Below, piece after piece: positions 44,768 to 54,572 of a DNA stretch of 64,000 nt. Both the position numbers and the translations under genes were made by a program. The first letter of the stretch is position 1; every line of letters begins with the position of its first letter. Source of the stretch: a beta proteobacterium AAP99 (GTDB lineage: Bacteria; Pseudomonadota; Gammaproteobacteria; Burkholderiales; Burkholderiaceae_C); assembly GCA_001295775.1 (NCBI GenBank), contig LJIA01000019.1:83298-147297 (forward strand), given 5' to 3'. A model generated the notes under the pieces. It made no database searches. It was given only the letters and a program-made list of their open reading frames with translations, and was not told the DNA's origin.

Positions 44768-46936
44768 CTAGCCCAGATTCCCCACAAACAAGGTCCGCGC
44801 CACTCGATCCGCCAACGGCAGATCGCCGCCCATCAGCCCCATCCGCTCCACCGCTGCACGCAGCCGCGGCTCGCATTCCACTTCACTCGCCCCGACACCG
44901 CGTACAAAGGCCTTGGCCAGCTGTGCGGGCTCGGAGAGCTGCGCCTTGAGCTTCTGCAGGGCGCGGGCGGCGGTGAGTTCGGCTTCGGTGAAGTCCGTGC
45001 CGAAGGGGAAGTCCGGCAGCAGGCCTTCGGTGTGGAAGGGCGCGAGGCGGGCCTTGAGCACCTCCGGCAGGTTCTGGCGCTGCTCGGCGGGCAGGTGATA
45101 GCTCGGATCCAGCTTGCCGGCGGCCTTGGCGCGGGCCATGAGTTCGCCCTGGAAGCGGCTGTCTGTGATGGCGAGCAGGCGCTTGACGCAGTCCTCATCC
45201 GTGGCGCCGCGCAGGTCGGCCACGCCGTATTCGGTGACGAAGATGTCGCGCAGGTGGCGCGGGATGGTGGTGTGCGGGTAGTTCCAGACGATGTTGGACA
45301 CGGGCTTGCCCTTGTCCGTACGCCATGAGCGCAGCATGAGGATGGAGCGCGCATCGGCCAGCGCATGACCTTGCGCCACAAAGTTGTATTGCCCGCCCAC
45401 GCCGCTGATGAACTGGCCGTCTTCCAGCGCATCGCTCACCGCGGCGCCCAGCAGAGTGACCATCATGCAGGTGTTGATGAAGCGCGCGTCCTTGCGCTGC
45501 AGACCGGCCAGCGCGTGGCTGTAGTGGCCCGTGCCCTGCATGCCGTTGATGTAGGAGATGCGCGACATGTTGATCTTGTCCAGCATCGCCTTGGGCATGG
45601 CGCGCAGGCGTTCGTAGAAGTGCTCCGGACCGAGGAAGAAGCCGGCCTGCAGCACATGACCGTGGCGCAGGTGGCTGCCCAGGGCATGGCGGGCCATGTC
45701 AGCCCGGGCTTGCGGGTCGGCAGGCAGGGCGGGGATGCGCAGGCTGTGCTCTTGCCCCTGGGCGTCCACGCGCTCGATGACGAGCTCGCCCGCGTCCAGC
45801 CCCACCGCAGCGTGAAACACGCCCCAGTACTTGAGCCACTGCAGGTTGCGTGCGGTGAGCGGGCTGTCGATCACGCCGTCCTCGAACAGTGCGGCGATCA
45901 TGGCTTCGTCGGGCGCGGTGCCGATGCGCCCACGATGCAGCAGGCTCTGCAGGTGCACGTCGTCAAACACTTCGCGGCGGATCAGGCCCGCTTCGAGCAG
46001 TTCCAGCAGGCCGCCGACGAACATCTCGCTGCAGGCAAAGAGGCCGGCCTTGAAGGAGGCGGTCTCGGGCTCGCGCGCCGGCTGGCCGGGCAGGGCGGCG
46101 AGCACATCGCGATAGGCGGTGTTGTCCCGGTCGCGCAGGATGAGTGCATGGGCAATGCCGTCACCGAGCGATCCGATACCCACCTGCACCGTGCCGCCGT
46201 CCTTGACTAGGCTGCTGGTCCAGAAGGAGATGGCGTAGTCCTGATCGTCCACCTTCATGTTGGGCGGTGCGAAGAGATGGTGCGTGCAGGCGGGGGTATC
46301 GACAATGAGATCGAAGCGTTCGGGCCCGATGTCGGCGTCATTCGGCATGAAGGGCAGGGCGCGGTTCACACAGCCGACGACGAACAGACGTTTCTGCCCG
46401 CCACCGTTAAAGACATCCATCGCATCCAGCGTCAGGTCCGGATTGCAGGACAGCGAATAGCGCGGGCCGCCCGCGGTGTCTTGTTGCGCCACGGCCTGCG
46501 CCAGCACATTGATGCCGTTGGCGAGCATGTCGCGCACCACGAAGGTGTAGTTGGTGTAGACGAAGGCGCGCTGCATCGGCGCGTTGTGCACGTACTCCGC
46601 GGTCTTGAAGAAGAACTCGTGCACTTCCACATTGGGCGGCAGCTTGCCGGCCTGGGCGTCCAGGCTGTAGTCCAGGTTGGGGTAGTCGCCGAACACGCGC
46701 TCCACAAAGGGCGAGAGAAAGCGCTTCTCCAGGCTGCTTTTGCCGGCCGGCTTGTTCAAGGACAGCGCCGTGAAGATCTTCAGCTTGAGCGCTGGGTTCT
46801 GTCTGGCGCGCCGGTACAGGGCGTTGGCCCATGCATTGGGCTTGCCGATGCCCAGGGGCAGGGCAACGCGCAGATCCAGGCCGACGGTGGCAATGAGTGC
46901 ATCGATCGATGCCTCGATATCCTTGTAGCTCTGCAT
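44768..46936 (-). CDS. Acetyl-CoA hydrolase/transferase family protein
   Basis: A 722-residue protein of the acetyl-CoA hydrolase/CoA-transferase (Ach1/Cat1-like) family. Seen: the N-terminal AHF-like region; a middle section with GIGSLGDGIAHAL; and the C-terminal catalytic section GVGGQYNFVAQ followed by NYPHTTIPRHLRDIFVTEYGVADLRG. It is longer than the usual 500 residues because of an insert and C-terminal extension, a form seen in several betaproteobacteria. It may hydrolyse acetyl-CoA or move CoA between short acyl groups; the true substrate is not visible. Confidence 0.8.
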   Translation of the reverse strand: MQSYKDIEASIDALIATVGLDLRVALPLGIGKPNAWANALYRRARQNPALKLKIFTALSLNKPAGKSSLEKRFLSPFVERVFGDYPNLDYSLDAQAGKLPPNVEVHEFFFKTAEYVHNAPMQRAFVYTNYTFVVRDMLANGINVLAQAVAQQDTAGGPRYSLSCNPDLTLDAMDVFNGGGQKRLFVVGCVNRALPFMPNDADIGPERFDLIVDTPACTHHLFAPPNMKVDDQDYAISFWTSSLVKDGGTVQVGIGSLGDGIAHALILRDRDNTAYRDVLAALPGQPAREPETASFKAGLFACSEMFVGGLLELLEAGLIRREVFDDVHLQSLLHRGRIGTAPDEAMIAALFEDGVIDSPLTARNLQWLKYWGVFHAAVGLDAGELVIERVDAQGQEHSLRIPALPADPQARADMARHALGSHLRHGHVLQAGFFLGPEHFYERLRAMPKAMLDKINMSRISYINGMQGTGHYSHALAGLQRKDARFINTCMMVTLLGAAVSDALEDGQFISGVGGQYNFVAQGHALADARSILMLRSWRTDKGKPVSNIVWNYPHTTIPRHLRDIFVTEYGVADLRGATDEDCVKRLLAITDSRFQGELMARAKAAGKLDPSYHLPAEQRQNLPEVLKARLAPFHTEGLLPDFPFGTDFTEAELTAARALQKLKAQLSEPAQLAKAFVRGVGASEVECEPRLRAAVERMGLMGGDLPLADRVARTLFVGNLG

Positions 46937-47038
46937 GTTGATGTCTCCTGCATCAACGATAGGCAGGGTGGCTGGCGCGCGCTTTGAGTTACGTCATCTG
47001 CGGCCACGGCACTTGAGCGCATCGGCGAAAATGGCGGC

Positions 47039-48136
47039 ATGTCTGAGTCTTTGCACCCCGCACCGTCGCCCTGGCGCCTGACCATCGCCCCGATGATGGA
47101 CTGGACGGACCGGCACTGCCGCGCCTTCCACCGCCTGATCTCGCCCAACGCCCGGCTGTACACCGAGATGGTGACGACCGGCGCGCTGCTGCATGGCGAT
47201 GTGCCGCGCCATCTGGACTTCAATGCCAGCGAGCATCCGGTCGCGCTGCAGCTCGGCGGCAGCGAGCCGGCCGATCTGGCGCAAGCGGCCCGCCTGGGTG
47301 CACAGTGGGGCTACGACGAGATCAACCTCAATTGCGGCTGCCCCAGCGAGCGCGTGCAGCGCGGCGCGTTCGGCGCCTGCCTGATGGCCGAACCCGCCTT
47401 GGTGCGCGACTGCGTCAAGGCGATGGTGGACGCCTTGGACATTCCGGTGACGGTCAAGCACCGCATTGGCATCGACAAGACGGAGAGCTATGACTTCGTC
47501 CGCGACTTTGTGGGCACTGTGGCCGAGGGCGGATGCAGCGTGTTCATGGTGCACGCGCGCAATGCCTGGCTCAAGGGTCTGAGCCCGAAGGAGAACCGCG
47601 AGATTCCGCCGCTGCGATATGACTTTGCAAGACGTTTGAAGCAGGACTTCCCGCAGCTCACCATCGTGCTCAACGGTGGACTGAAGACCGTGGGCGACGT
47701 GCAGGGCGCCACGCTGCCGCAGGACGGTCTGCCCGCACTGGACGGTGTGATGATCGGCCGCGAGGCCTATCACAACCCCTGGGTGCTGCGTGAGATGGAC
47801 AACGCGCTGTTCGCCCCGCGGGCGATGGATGCACCGGACAGCGAAGCGATGGATGAAGCGGACGAGCAAGCGCGACAGTCCAGCGCGCTGGACACCTCGC
47901 TCGTTGCCCGCATCGCGACCTGGGGCCGGCTGATGGACTACATCATCGAGCGTCGTACGGCCGAAGGCACCCACCCCTTTGCCATCACGCGCCACACGCT
48001 TGGGCTGTTCCAGGGCCTGAGTGGCGCGCGGGTCTGGCGCCGCACCCTGTCGGACCCGCGCACGCTGGGCAAGCTCAGTGACGAGGAGCTGCGCGCGCTG
48101 CCGCTGCCAAGAGTGACGCAGCGGCTGGCGGCATGA
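47039..48136 (+). CDS. dusA: tRNA-dihydrouridine(20/20a) synthase DusA
   Basis: A 365-residue FMN enzyme that reduces U20/U20a in tRNA. Seen: IAPMMDWTDRHCRAFHR; YTEMVTTGALLHGD; NLNCGCPSERVQRGAFGACLM, where the last Cys is probably the acid catalyst; TVKHRIGID; and VMIGREAYHNPW. These match the DusA subgroup rather than DusB/C. About 30 extra residues (DAPDSEAMDEADEQARQ region) precede the C-terminal helical domain. Confidence 0.93.
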   Translation: MSESLHPAPSPWRLTIAPMMDWTDRHCRAFHRLISPNARLYTEMVTTGALLHGDVPRHLDFNASEHPVALQLGGSEPADLAQAARLGAQWGYDEINLNCGCPSERVQRGAFGACLMAEPALVRDCVKAMVDALDIPVTVKHRIGIDKTESYDFVRDFVGTVAEGGCSVFMVHARNAWLKGLSPKENREIPPLRYDFARRLKQDFPQLTIVLNGGLKTVGDVQGATLPQDGLPALDGVMIGREAYHNPWVLREMDNALFAPRAMDAPDSEAMDEADEQARQSSALDTSLVARIATWGRLMDYIIERRTAEGTHPFAITRHTLGLFQGLSGARVWRRTLSDPRTLGKLSDEELRALPLPRVTQRLAA

Positions 48137-48209
48137 CTCGGCTTGGCATGAAATAAGTTGTTTTCGGACGTGTTTTTAAGATTGTTGAGATCAGGCTTTA
48201 CGCGCATCA

Positions 48210-48222
48210 GACAAGCGGAAAG
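48210..48222 (+). repeat. Partial family 2 repeat (GACAAGCGGAAAG)
   Basis: A 13-base exact match to the end of the 56-bp repeat in the AT-rich gap after dusA (48137-48281). The rest of the repeat is not recognisable here. The AT-rich stretch around it is otherwise featureless. Confidence 0.4.
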
Positions 48223-48281
48223 TCGATTTTTTGATCTATAAAAAACGTTATTTTCAGCATCGATTGGACAAAGCTGTCTGC

Positions 48282-49040
48282 TCAGCGTGCCGCATCCGCG
48301 CCGGCCAGCGCCTGGCGGGCAAGCTTGAGCCACGGTGCGTTCAGCTCGCGGGCGTGGCCGGGCCAGTGCTTGGTGCTTTGGTCGATGTCGGCTTGAATGC
48401 GCCGCGCGGCATCCACCTGGCCGACACTCACCAGCCATTCAATGAAGCGGGCCTTGGCTTCCAGGCCGCTGCCGAGCTGGGCGGCCGCCTCGAATGCCGC
48501 CAGGGTTTCGGGCTGCGATCGTGACAGCGCGCAGGCGCGGGCCTTGAGCAGGGCGACGCTGTCCGGATGCCAGTCCGGCCGTGCCTTGATGAGCGCCTCC
48601 AGGCTCCGCAGCGCAGCCTCGCCCTCGCCGGTTTCCACCTCGGCACGGGCCAGACCCACGAGAAGATCCGGGTCGTCCGCCAGCGGGCCATTGACGCAGG
48701 CGCGGTAATGGTCGCGCGCCGCAGCGGCATTGCCCTTGTTGAGTTGGGCCGTGGCCAGGCGCATGCGGTTCTGCACCGAGGGCGAGATCTCATATTCACG
48801 CGTGGCGTCGCGCAGCTCCCGATCCGGGTCGAGCACCTGTTCCATCGCGCGGTAGGCCTTGCGCGCTGCCGGGTTGTTGCGCATGTCGCCCATGTACTCC
48901 GCAAAGAAGTAGACGATGGAGCAAAGCAGCGGAAAGGCAAACAGAATGAAGAGCCAATAGGTGTTGCGGCCAGTCTTCACGGCGTGAATGGCGAAGAAGA
49001 TGGCCACGATGACGTGCAGGCCAAGTCCCAGAATGTGCAT
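48282..49040 (-). CDS. Membrane-anchored TPR-like protein
   Basis: A 252-residue protein of unknown function. Seen: two N-terminal hydrophobic segments (LGLHVIVAIFFAIHAV and YWLFILFAFPLLCSIVYFF) separated by KTGRN; then a helical, tetratricopeptide-like region (RMRLATAQLNKGNAAAARDHY, DPDLLVGLARAEVETGEGEAAL, SRSQPETLAAFEAAAQLG) in the cytoplasm or periplasm. Such proteins often scaffold partners. No diagnostic family motif. Confidence 0.72.
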   Translation of the reverse strand: MHILGLGLHVIVAIFFAIHAVKTGRNTYWLFILFAFPLLCSIVYFFAEYMGDMRNNPAARKAYRAMEQVLDPDRELRDATREYEISPSVQNRMRLATAQLNKGNAAAARDHYRACVNGPLADDPDLLVGLARAEVETGEGEAALRSLEALIKARPDWHPDSVALLKARACALSRSQPETLAAFEAAAQLGSGLEAKARFIEWLVSVGQVDAARRIQADIDQSTKHWPGHARELNAPWLKLARQALAGADAAR

Positions 49041-49109
49041 GGTGTGTGATCCTCCCTGGATGAATGCGAATGCTCTTCGCCAGCACCTTCGGTGCCGGGT
49101 GCGGGGTTT

Positions 49110-49571
49110 TCAGCGTGCTGCCGGGCACGCCGCCGCGTAGTCGTCGGCGGCGCGTTGGGCGCGGCGCCTTGCGGCCTCCTGCTTTTGAGGAGACGCCTTC
49201 GCGGCCTGCTCGGATGTGCGCTGTGCATGAAGCTTGAGCTTGGCGCAGTGCTTGCTGCGCTGCGCTGCCGCCTGCTGAGCCTTGCGCTGCTCGGCCGCGT
49301 CAGCGCGCCCCCTCTTTTCTCTTTGCGCCTGCAGCTGATTTGCAGATCGTGCTTCGCCGGCAGCGCGCTGCTGTGCGGCGCGTTGCTCGTCGGTGCTGGC
49401 GGCCGGGCTGGTGTTGACTTCGCGCACGGCACGCAGGCCGGCGGGGCACTCGCCCTGCACGTAGGTCACCTTGCCGGTCGGGTCTTCGCAACGGGTGAGC
49501 GCAGCATGCGCAGGCGCGGTGATCAATGCGCCCAGCAAGAGTCCACACATAGACGTCCATGACAGCTTCAT
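49110..49571 (-). CDS. DUF4124-like periplasmic protein
   Basis: A 153-residue exported protein. Seen: a Sec signal (MKLSWTSMCGLLLGALITAPAHA); a short domain with CEDPTGKVTYVQGECPAG that resembles DUF4124 (two Cys probably disulfide-linked); then an Ala/Gln/Arg-rich helical tail likely to form a coiled coil, ending with Cys. The ATG at 49571 has GGGAGG nine bases upstream; the open frame farther upstream is not used. Confidence 0.7.
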   Translation of the reverse strand: MKLSWTSMCGLLLGALITAPAHAALTRCEDPTGKVTYVQGECPAGLRAVREVNTSPAASTDEQRAAQQRAAGEARSANQLQAQREKRGRADAAEQRKAQQAAAQRSKHCAKLKLHAQRTSEQAAKASPQKQEAARRRAQRAADDYAAACPAAR

Positions 49572-49929
49572 TGGTGCGCGCCCTCCCGAAGCGCGGTATC
49601 TGAGTCGAAAGCGCGTCGCTTCATCCTGAGCCGATGCGCCTGGATCTTGATTGAGTTTGCCGCAGCGCGGCGTTGGTGCTGCATTGCAGCGGTGTCCATC
49701 TGCTGTCAGCTTGAATCGCTGGACAGTGTCCAAGCCTACGCAAGGAATCCGTAAGCAAGCGGTGCGACGCTTGCATCAGGAGCAACAGGCGCCGGATGCA
49801 ACACGCGGGATTTTGATTGTGGATCGTGTACTGCGTCACTACCCTGTTTGGAAGATCCGCTGCATCAATGCGCAGCAGGGTCAGAGGTGGTGGAGCCGGC
49901 TTCATCAGCCGGTCTAGGAGGAGGTAGAC
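49572..49929. promoter_or_regulatory. Upstream region of the formate dehydrogenase operon
   Basis: No gene is seen. The one ordered signal is a dyad TGGACA-G-TGTCCA (49720-49732), with another GTGTCCA at 49693-49699; this could be an operator. A TTGAT-N4-GATCG at 49813-49826 resembles only half an FNR site. A strong AGGAGGAGG ribosome-binding site lies just before fdnG (49916-49925). Confidence 0.4.
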
Positions 49930-52900
49930 ATGGACATGAACCGGAGACAGTTTCTCCGGGTCAGTGGCGCCGGGCTGGTGGGTTCCAGCATCGTCGCCCT
50001 GGGGTTCTCGCCGACGGCCGCCCTGGCCGAGACGCGGAGCTTCAAGCTGGCCCGGACGACCGAGACCCGCAGCACCTGCCCCTACTGCTCGGTGAGCTGC
50101 GGGGTCATCATCTACACGCTGGGTGACAAGGCCAAGAACGTGAAGTCGGCCATCGTCCACGTCGAGGGTGATCCGGACAATCCCGTGAACCGTGGCACGC
50201 TGTGCCCGAAGGGCGCGGGACTGATGGACATGATCGGCTCGCCCGACCGGCTGAAGTTCCCGCAGGTGCGCGAACCGGGCAGTGCCGAGTGGAAGCGCAT
50301 CAGCTGGGACGAGGCGCTGACGCGAGTGGCCAAGCACATGAAGGCCGATCGCGATGCCAACCTCGTCAAGACGGTCGAGAAGGACGGCAAGCAGATCACG
50401 GTGAACCGCTGGAACACCACCGGCTTCCTGATCTCCTCGGCCTCCTCCAACGAAGCAGGTTATCTGAGCGTCAAGGTCGCACGCGGCCTGGGGCTCGTAT
50501 CGCTCGATACGCAAGCGCGCATCTGACACGCGCCGACGGTGTCCAGTCTGGGCCCGACTTTCGGTCGCGGAGCGATGACCAACTCGTGGACGGATATCAA
50601 GAACACGGATTTCGTCCTTGTGATGGGCGGCAATGCCGCCGAGGCTCACCCCTGCGGATTCAAGTGGGTGACCGAGGCCATGCAGCATCGCAAAGCCAAG
50701 CTGGCCGTGGTGGACCCGCGCTTCACGCGCACCGCCGCCGTGGCCGACTACTACGCCCCCATACGGGTGGGCACTGACATCGCCTTCCTGGGCGGTGTCA
50801 TCAACTACCTGCTGAGCAACAACAAGATCCATCTGGACTACGTCAAGCTCAACACGGACGCCACCTTCCTGACCAAGCCGGACTACAAGTTCGAGAACGG
50901 CTTCTTCAGTGGCTACAACGAGGCCAAGCGCAACTACGACAAGGCCAGCTGGGGCTACCAGCTCGGCGAGGATGGCTTCGTCAAGGTCGACGAGACCCTG
51001 CAGGACCCGCTGTGCGTGTTCCAGCAGATGAAGAAGCACTACGCGCGCTACACGCCGGAGATGGTCAGCAAGATCACCGGCACGCCGCAGGACCAGTTCC
51101 TGAAGGTGGCCGAGATGATCGGCGCGACCGCCGCGCCGGACAAGGTAATGACCATCTGCTACGCCCTGGGCTGGACCCAGCACTCGGTGGGCAGCCAGAA
51201 CATCCGCACCATGGCCATGATCCAGCTGCTGCTGGGCAACATGGGCCGGCCGGGCGGGGGCATCAATGCGCTGCGCGGCCACGCCAACGTGCAGGGCATC
51301 ACCGACATGTGCGCCTACAGCGAAGTCATGTCCGGCTACATGAGTTCACCCAGCGAAGCAGACGTCGATCGCGAGACCTTCCTGAAGACGCGCACCGGCA
51401 AGCCGCTGCGTCCGAATCAGATGGCTTTCACGCAGAACTTCCCCAAGTGGCACACCAGCCTGATGAAGGCCTACTACGGGGATGCAGCCACCAAGGACAA
51501 CGACTTCGCCTACGACTGGTTCCCGAAGCGCGACGGGGCCTACGACGTGCTGGCCATGTTCGAGCGCATGCACCAGGGCAAGATGAACGGCTTCATCTGC
51601 CAGGGCTTCAACCCGCTGGCGGCTGTTCCCAACAAGAAGAAGCTTTCGGCCGGTCTGTCCAAGCTGAAGTACCTGGTGGTGATCGATCCGCTGGAGACCG
51701 AGACGGGCGAGTTCTGGAAGAACTTCGGGCCGCTGAACGATGTGGATCCGGCCAAGATCCAGACTGAAGTCATTCGCCTGCCGGCTGCCTGCTTCGCGGA
51801 GGAAGACGGCACCTTCACCAACTCCAGCCGGGTCATTGCCTGGAAGGAGAAGGCGATCGATCCGCCGGGCGAAGCCAAGCCGGACCGCGAGATCATTGCG
51901 CGCCTGTTCCAGAAGCTGCGCGGCATGTACGCCAAGGACGGCGGCACGCTGCCCGAACCCGTGGCGGCGCTGACCTGGTCGTATGTGAATCCGAACGTGC
52001 CGAACGCCGGCGAGGTGCTGCGTGAGATCAACGGCCGTGCACTGGCGGATGTGTTTGCCTTGCCCGCGCCTCCTGTGCCCGGCGCCAAGCCAGCGCCTGC
52101 GCCGGCGGCCAGTGCCGCGCCGCCCACGCCGCTGGTGAAGGCGGGCGATCAGTTACCCGGCTTTGCCATGCTGCGCGATGACGGTTCCACGTCCTGCGGC
52201 AACTGGATCTACTGCGGCGTATGGGGCCCCACGGGCAACCTCTCCGCCCGCCGTGACACCAGCGATCCGACCGGGCTGGGCGTGTTCAGCAATTGGGGCT
52301 ACGCATGGCCGGCCAACCGGCGCATCCTCTACAACCGTGCGAGCGCGGACAAGGATGGCAAGCCTTGGGACGCCAGCCGCAAGTACCTGGCCTGGAATGG
52401 CAAGAGCTGGGCGGGTGGCGCCGATGTGCCCGACATGCGGCCCGACGCCGCGCCGGATCAGAACGTCGGCCCTTTCATCATGAACCCGGAAGGCGTGGCG
52501 CGGCTGCACGCGATCGGCATGAACGAAGGCCCGTTCCCGGAGCACTACGAGCCTTTCGAGACGCCCGTGGGTGTCAACCTCATGTGCCCCACCAATCCCA
52601 AGGCGGTCAGCAATCCGGCCGCCCGGGTCTACAAGGGTGACATGGAGGCCTTTGGGAAGAAGGAGGAGTTCCCCTACGCCGCAACCACGTATCGACTGAC
52701 CGAGCACTTCCATTACTGGACCAAGCACGTTCGCAGCAATGCCATCACGCAGCCCGCGCCCTTTGTCGAGATCGGCGAGGAACTGGCGCGCGAGAAGGGC
52801 ATCAAGCAGGGTGACCGGGTCAAGGTGAAGAGCAATCGCGGCGAGGTGGTTGCGTCCTGCGTGGTCACCAAGCGCATCCGCACGCTCATGGTCAACGACC

Positions 52901-53055
52901 AGAAACTGCATCACGTCGGCATCCCGATCCACTGGGGGTTCAAGGGTGTGACGCAGAACGGCTACCTGGCCAACGCGCTGACCCCCTTCGTGGGCGATGC
53001 CAATTCGCAGACGCCGGAGTTCAAGGCGTTCCTTGTCAACATCGAGAAGGTCTGA
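49930..53055 (+). CDS. fdnG: Formate dehydrogenase-N alpha subunit, selenocysteine (UGA at codon 199)
   Basis: One 1041-residue protein is read through an in-frame TGA at 50524-50526. Before the TGA: a Tat signal (RRQFLR, ending AALAE); a 4Fe-4S site (CPYCSVSCG, later LCPKG); then SLDTQARI. After it: HAPTVSSLGPTFGRGAMTNSW. E. coli FdnG has the same context with Sec196, so TGA encodes Sec199, the Mo ligand. The C-terminal third carries the bis-MGD-binding region. It oxidises formate in the periplasm and passes electrons to FdnH. A SECIS hairpin follows the codon, and selA, selB and tRNA-Sec are downstream. Automatic annotation would split it in two. Confidence 0.96.
50524..50562 (+). promoter_or_regulatory. 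SECIS element of fdnG
   Basis: Counting the T of TGA as 1, bases 15-16 (GG) pair with 31-32 (CC). T17 is unpaired, 18-21 pair with 27-30, and the loop is AGTCT at 22-26. The E. coli fdhF/fdnG elements have the bulged U17 and the GU of the loop at the same positions, and SelB recognises these. The structure was judged by eye. Confidence 0.85.
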
Positions 53056-53058
53056 GTC

Positions 53059-53949
53059 ATGGCTAGCCTGCAATCACAGAACGTGGTCGCCCGCTCGGCC
53101 ACGACCACGCCCCCGCCGCAGGTGCGCAGCGCCGTCCCGGAGGTCGCCAAGCTCATCGACGAGTCCAAGTGCATCGGCTGCAAGGCCTGCCAGGTCGCCT
53201 GCATGAACTGGAACGATCTGCGTGATGACGTGGGCGAGAACCACGGCGTGTACGACAACCCGCGCGATCTCACGCCCAGTTCCTGGACGGTGATGAAGTT
53301 CTTCGAGGTGCAACCCAAGGAGAACGACCTGGAGTGGCTGATCCGCAAGGACGGCTGCATGCACTGCGAGGATCCAGGCTGCCTGAAGGCATGCCCCTCG
53401 CCGGGTGCGATCATCAAGTACGCCAACGGCATCGTCGACTTCATCAGCGAGAACTGCATCGGCTGCGGCTACTGCGTGAAGGGCTGCCCATTCAACGTGC
53501 CGCGGATCAGCGCCAAGGACAACAAGGCCTACAAGTGCACGTTGTGCTCGGACCGGGTCGAGGTGGGTCTCGAACCTGCCTGCGTGAAGACCTGCCCCAC
53601 CGGCGCCATCACCTTCGGGCCGAAGACCGACCTCGTCAGCTATGCCGAGAAGCGCGTGTCGGACCTCAAGGAGCGCGGCATGACGCAGGCCGCGCTCTAT
53701 AACCCGCAGGGCGTGGGCGGCACCCATGTCATGTACGTGCTCAAGCGCGGCGACGACCCGACGCTGGTGGGTCTGCCCGCCAACCCGAAGGTCAGCATGG
53801 CGGTGGAAGCCTGGAAGGGCGTGGGCAAGACACTCGCCCTGGCTGGCATGCTCGGCGCAGTCGTCGCCGGCTTCTTCCACTACATGCGCGTAGGCCCGGT
53901 CGAGGAGAAGCTCGACGGCGCAGATGCCTCGGACAAGGAGCGTGTGTGA
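53059..53949 (+). CDS. fdnH: Formate dehydrogenase-N beta (iron-sulfur) subunit
   Basis: A 296-residue electron-transfer subunit. Seen: four ferredoxin-type cysteine clusters ([51 protein letters not shown] then CVKTC) for four 4Fe-4S centres, and one C-terminal transmembrane helix ([17 protein letters not shown]) that anchors it to FdnI. Starts 3 bases after fdnG. Confidence 0.95.
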   Translation: MASLQSQNVVARSATTTPPPQVRSAVPEVAKLIDESKCIGCKACQVACMNWNDLRDDVGENHGVYDNPRDLTPSSWTVMKFFEVQPKENDLEWLIRKDGCMHCEDPGCLKACPSPGAIIKYANGIVDFISENCIGCGYCVKGCPFNVPRISAKDNKAYKCTLCSDRVEVGLEPACVKTCPTGAITFGPKTDLVSYAEKRVSDLKERGMTQAALYNPQGVGGTHVMYVLKRGDDPTLVGLPANPKVSMAVEAWKGVGKTLALAGMLGAVVAGFFHYMRVGPVEEKLDGADASDKERV

Positions 53950-54572
53950 TGGGACAGAAACTGCTCAAGCGCTATGAACACGGCGACCGCATGAACCACT
54001 GGTTCATTGCGTTGATGTTCGTGCTGGCCGGTCTGTCGGGGCTTGCCTTCTTTCACCCCAGTCTGTTCTTCCTCACCAACCTGTTTGGGGGCGGGCAGTG
54101 GACGCGCATCCTGCACCCCTTCATGGGGGTGCTCATGGTGGCGGGCTTCCTCGTGCTGTTCCTGAAGCTGTGGCGTGAAAACGTCGTCAATGACGCGGAT
54201 CGCGAGTGGAAGAAGCACATGGGCGACATGCTGCGCGGCAATAAGGCGGCCATGCCGCCGGTGGGCAAGTACAACTACGGGCAGAAGATGGTGTTCTGGG
54301 TCATGGCCGTGAGTCTGGCCGTGCTCGTGATCACCGGCTTCATGTTCTGGCGCCCGTGGTTCGCACCGCTGTTCCCGATCCCTGTCATGCGCATTGCCGT
54401 GCTGCTGCATTCAATCGCTGCGGTTGCGCTGGTGGCGTCGGTGATCATGCATGTGTATGCCGCGATCTGGGTCAAGGGCACGGTGCGCGCGATGACCCGC
54501 GGGACCGTGACCGAAGGCTGGGCCAAGGTGAATCACCCGCTCTGGTACGAGCAGGTCAGCAAGGAGCGTTGA
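53949..54572 (+). CDS. fdnI: Formate dehydrogenase-N gamma (cytochrome b) subunit
   Basis: A 207-residue membrane cytochrome with four helices that takes electrons to the quinone pool. The histidines expected to bind two b hemes are at 17, 56, 154 and 168; E. coli FdnI has 18, 57, 155 and 169. The ATG at 53949 overlaps the fdnH stop (TGATG); a GTG one codon earlier is possible. Confidence 0.94.
   Translation: MGQKLLKRYEHGDRMNHWFIALMFVLAGLSGLAFFHPSLFFLTNLFGGGQWTRILHPFMGVLMVAGFLVLFLKLWRENVVNDADREWKKHMGDMLRGNKAAMPPVGKYNYGQKMVFWVMAVSLAVLVITGFMFWRPWFAPLFPIPVMRIAVLLHSIAAVALVASVIMHVYAAIWVKGTVRAMTRGTVTEGWAKVNHPLWYEQVSKER

Noticed and set aside
48150..48260. Fifth copy of the modular repeat after dusA
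   Set aside because: TTTCCGC is present on the minus strand, but neither TTATCAAC nor the distal TGCATCTCACG box is at the expected 35 and 54 bases. Only the 13-base family 2 remnant is kept.
49813..49826. FNR-like site before fdnG
   Set aside because: TTGAT-N4-GATCG matches only the left half of TTGAT-N4-ATCAA.
50539..53055. Second, separate formate dehydrogenase gene starting after the TGA
   Set aside because: The TGA is a Sec codon in canonical context with a SECIS, and Sec machinery is next door; it is one gene.
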